Source of the DNA: CAZLQF01 sp964561545
GTDB lineage: Bacteria > Bacteroidota > Bacteroidia > CAILMK01 > CAYYUA01
Reading direction: 5' to 3'
NCBI GenBank assembly: GCA_964561545.1
Contig: CAZLQF010000059.1
Coordinates: forward strand, 1-7,404
Length of the DNA stretch: 7,404 nt
A program made the position numbers and the translations under genes. The notes beneath the pieces are model-generated. The model did not search any database and was not told the origin of the DNA. It worked only from the letters and a program-made list of their open reading frames with translations. Below, one piece after another: positions 7,126 through 7,404 of this stretch (its first letter is position 1; the number at the start of each line of letters is the position of its first letter).

Positions 7126-7283
7126 GCACGATCAGAACTTTTTTGTCTTGTTCAGGGACCACTGAAAACATCCGTTCGAACCTGCACAGCTTCGGCTGGC
7201 CCATCCAGCAGTGAGCACAGGAAAACAAGTGGACCTTCACTGACGTACGGGACTCAGAACAGGAACGCCGGATTCATACTTTA
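7109..7283 (+). pseudogene. kaiC: Degraded internal fragment of kaiC
   Basis: KaiC is a RecA-fold ATPase and autokinase. In one frame 7109-7162 reads VCGIQKHDQNFFVLFRDH, matching the KaiC segment FLxxGIxxxDxPGVFVTFEE. After a frame change at 7163 the text from 7164 is ENIRSNLHSFGWPIQQ, matching KaiC EDIRRNMRSFGWDI. A TGA (7212-7214) sits where many KaiC proteins have Trp, so TGG to TGA is likely. AQENKWTFTDVRDSEQ follows, like the KaiC EGKWAFVDASP region. The frame ends at TAG 7284-7286. The first 60 or so residues, with the P-loop, are absent: the fragment joins directly to the kaiB tail, so a deletion removed the gene junction. With two stops, a frameshift and a missing nucleotide-binding loop it cannot make working KaiC. 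Confidence 0.75.
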
Positions 7284-7327
7284 TAGGCGTACACGGCTCT
7301 GGTGAAGAAAACGGTTTCTCTTTTCAT

Positions 7328-7404
7328 CTACAGCTCCGACTCCATACATTGAATATTGAGGAAACGTACAAACGGGTTTTCGATCATGTGGAGGACGCCC
7401 TGTT
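7328..7404 (+). pseudogene. Possible edge of a PAS-domain sensor protein (partial)
   Basis: The frame open from 7244 to the window end reads LQLRLHTLNIEETYKRVFD and then HVEDAL in its last part. A helical lead followed by a YKRVFDHVEDAL-type segment resembles the entry into many PAS domains (YRxLFExxPDAL). PAS-containing histidine kinases often lie next to kaiB-kaiC outside cyanobacteria. No ATG or GTG is in frame; a TTG at 7349 without a ribosome binding site is the only usual alternative start. It may therefore be a remnant, or a later KaiC helix (the ALxxRIxxAI region) in another frame. Only about 25 codons are visible, so the identity is tentative. Confidence 0.3.

Noticed and set aside
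6950..7165. 71-codon open frame after ndh as an intact small gene
   Set aside because: Its text is the kaiB remnant after the TGA followed by a shifted kaiC piece; the ATG at 6950 is a codon-free accident of the shift and has no ribosome binding site.

Overview
The window is a bacterial chromosome segment with fairly high GC and all intact genes on the + strand. The proteins are rich in Asp and Glu, which suggests a salt-adapted organism. The Thermus-type seven-iron ferredoxin, the SufB sequence and the traces of a non-cyanobacterial kaiB-kaiC pair together suggest a Rhodothermota/Balneolota-like member of the wider Bacteroidota group (Salinibacter relatives). This placement is inference from remembered family patterns, not a search result.

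Layout. Positions 1-763 hold no gene I can support: a strong rho-independent terminator (141-173), a short dispersed repeat present as two direct copies (1-30, 375-404) and one diverged inverted copy (218-236), and a long inverted repeat (601-625) upstream of the suf genes. Then come sufB (764-2221) and sufS (2265-3506), 43 bases apart, with no sufC or sufD between them. A seven-iron ferredoxin gene (3741-4013) follows. Next is a GAF-GGDEF diguanylate cyclase (about 4194-5333), then a type II NADH dehydrogenase (5436-6716) with a perfect 17-base palindrome just ahead of its ribosome binding site.

The right end (6717-7404) is the unusual part. After an AT-rich spacer there is a broken kaiB (ribosome binding site and start kept, then an in-frame TGA and a frameshift), which runs into a broken internal piece of kaiC (missing its P-loop end, with one more frameshift and two stops). 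The last 80 bases may be the edge of a PAS-domain protein. The region reads as the decayed remains of a kaiB-kaiC-sensor cluster.

How the genes fit together: SufB is part of the scaffold for iron-sulfur cluster assembly, SufS supplies the sulfur from cysteine, and the neighbouring ferredoxin is a likely user of those clusters. NDH-2 feeds NADH electrons to quinone without pumping protons. The diguanylate cyclase makes cyclic di-GMP under control of its GAF sensor. The suf genes and the ferredoxin form a plausible iron-sulfur theme. The cyclase and ndh each have their own upstream gaps and may be separate transcription units.
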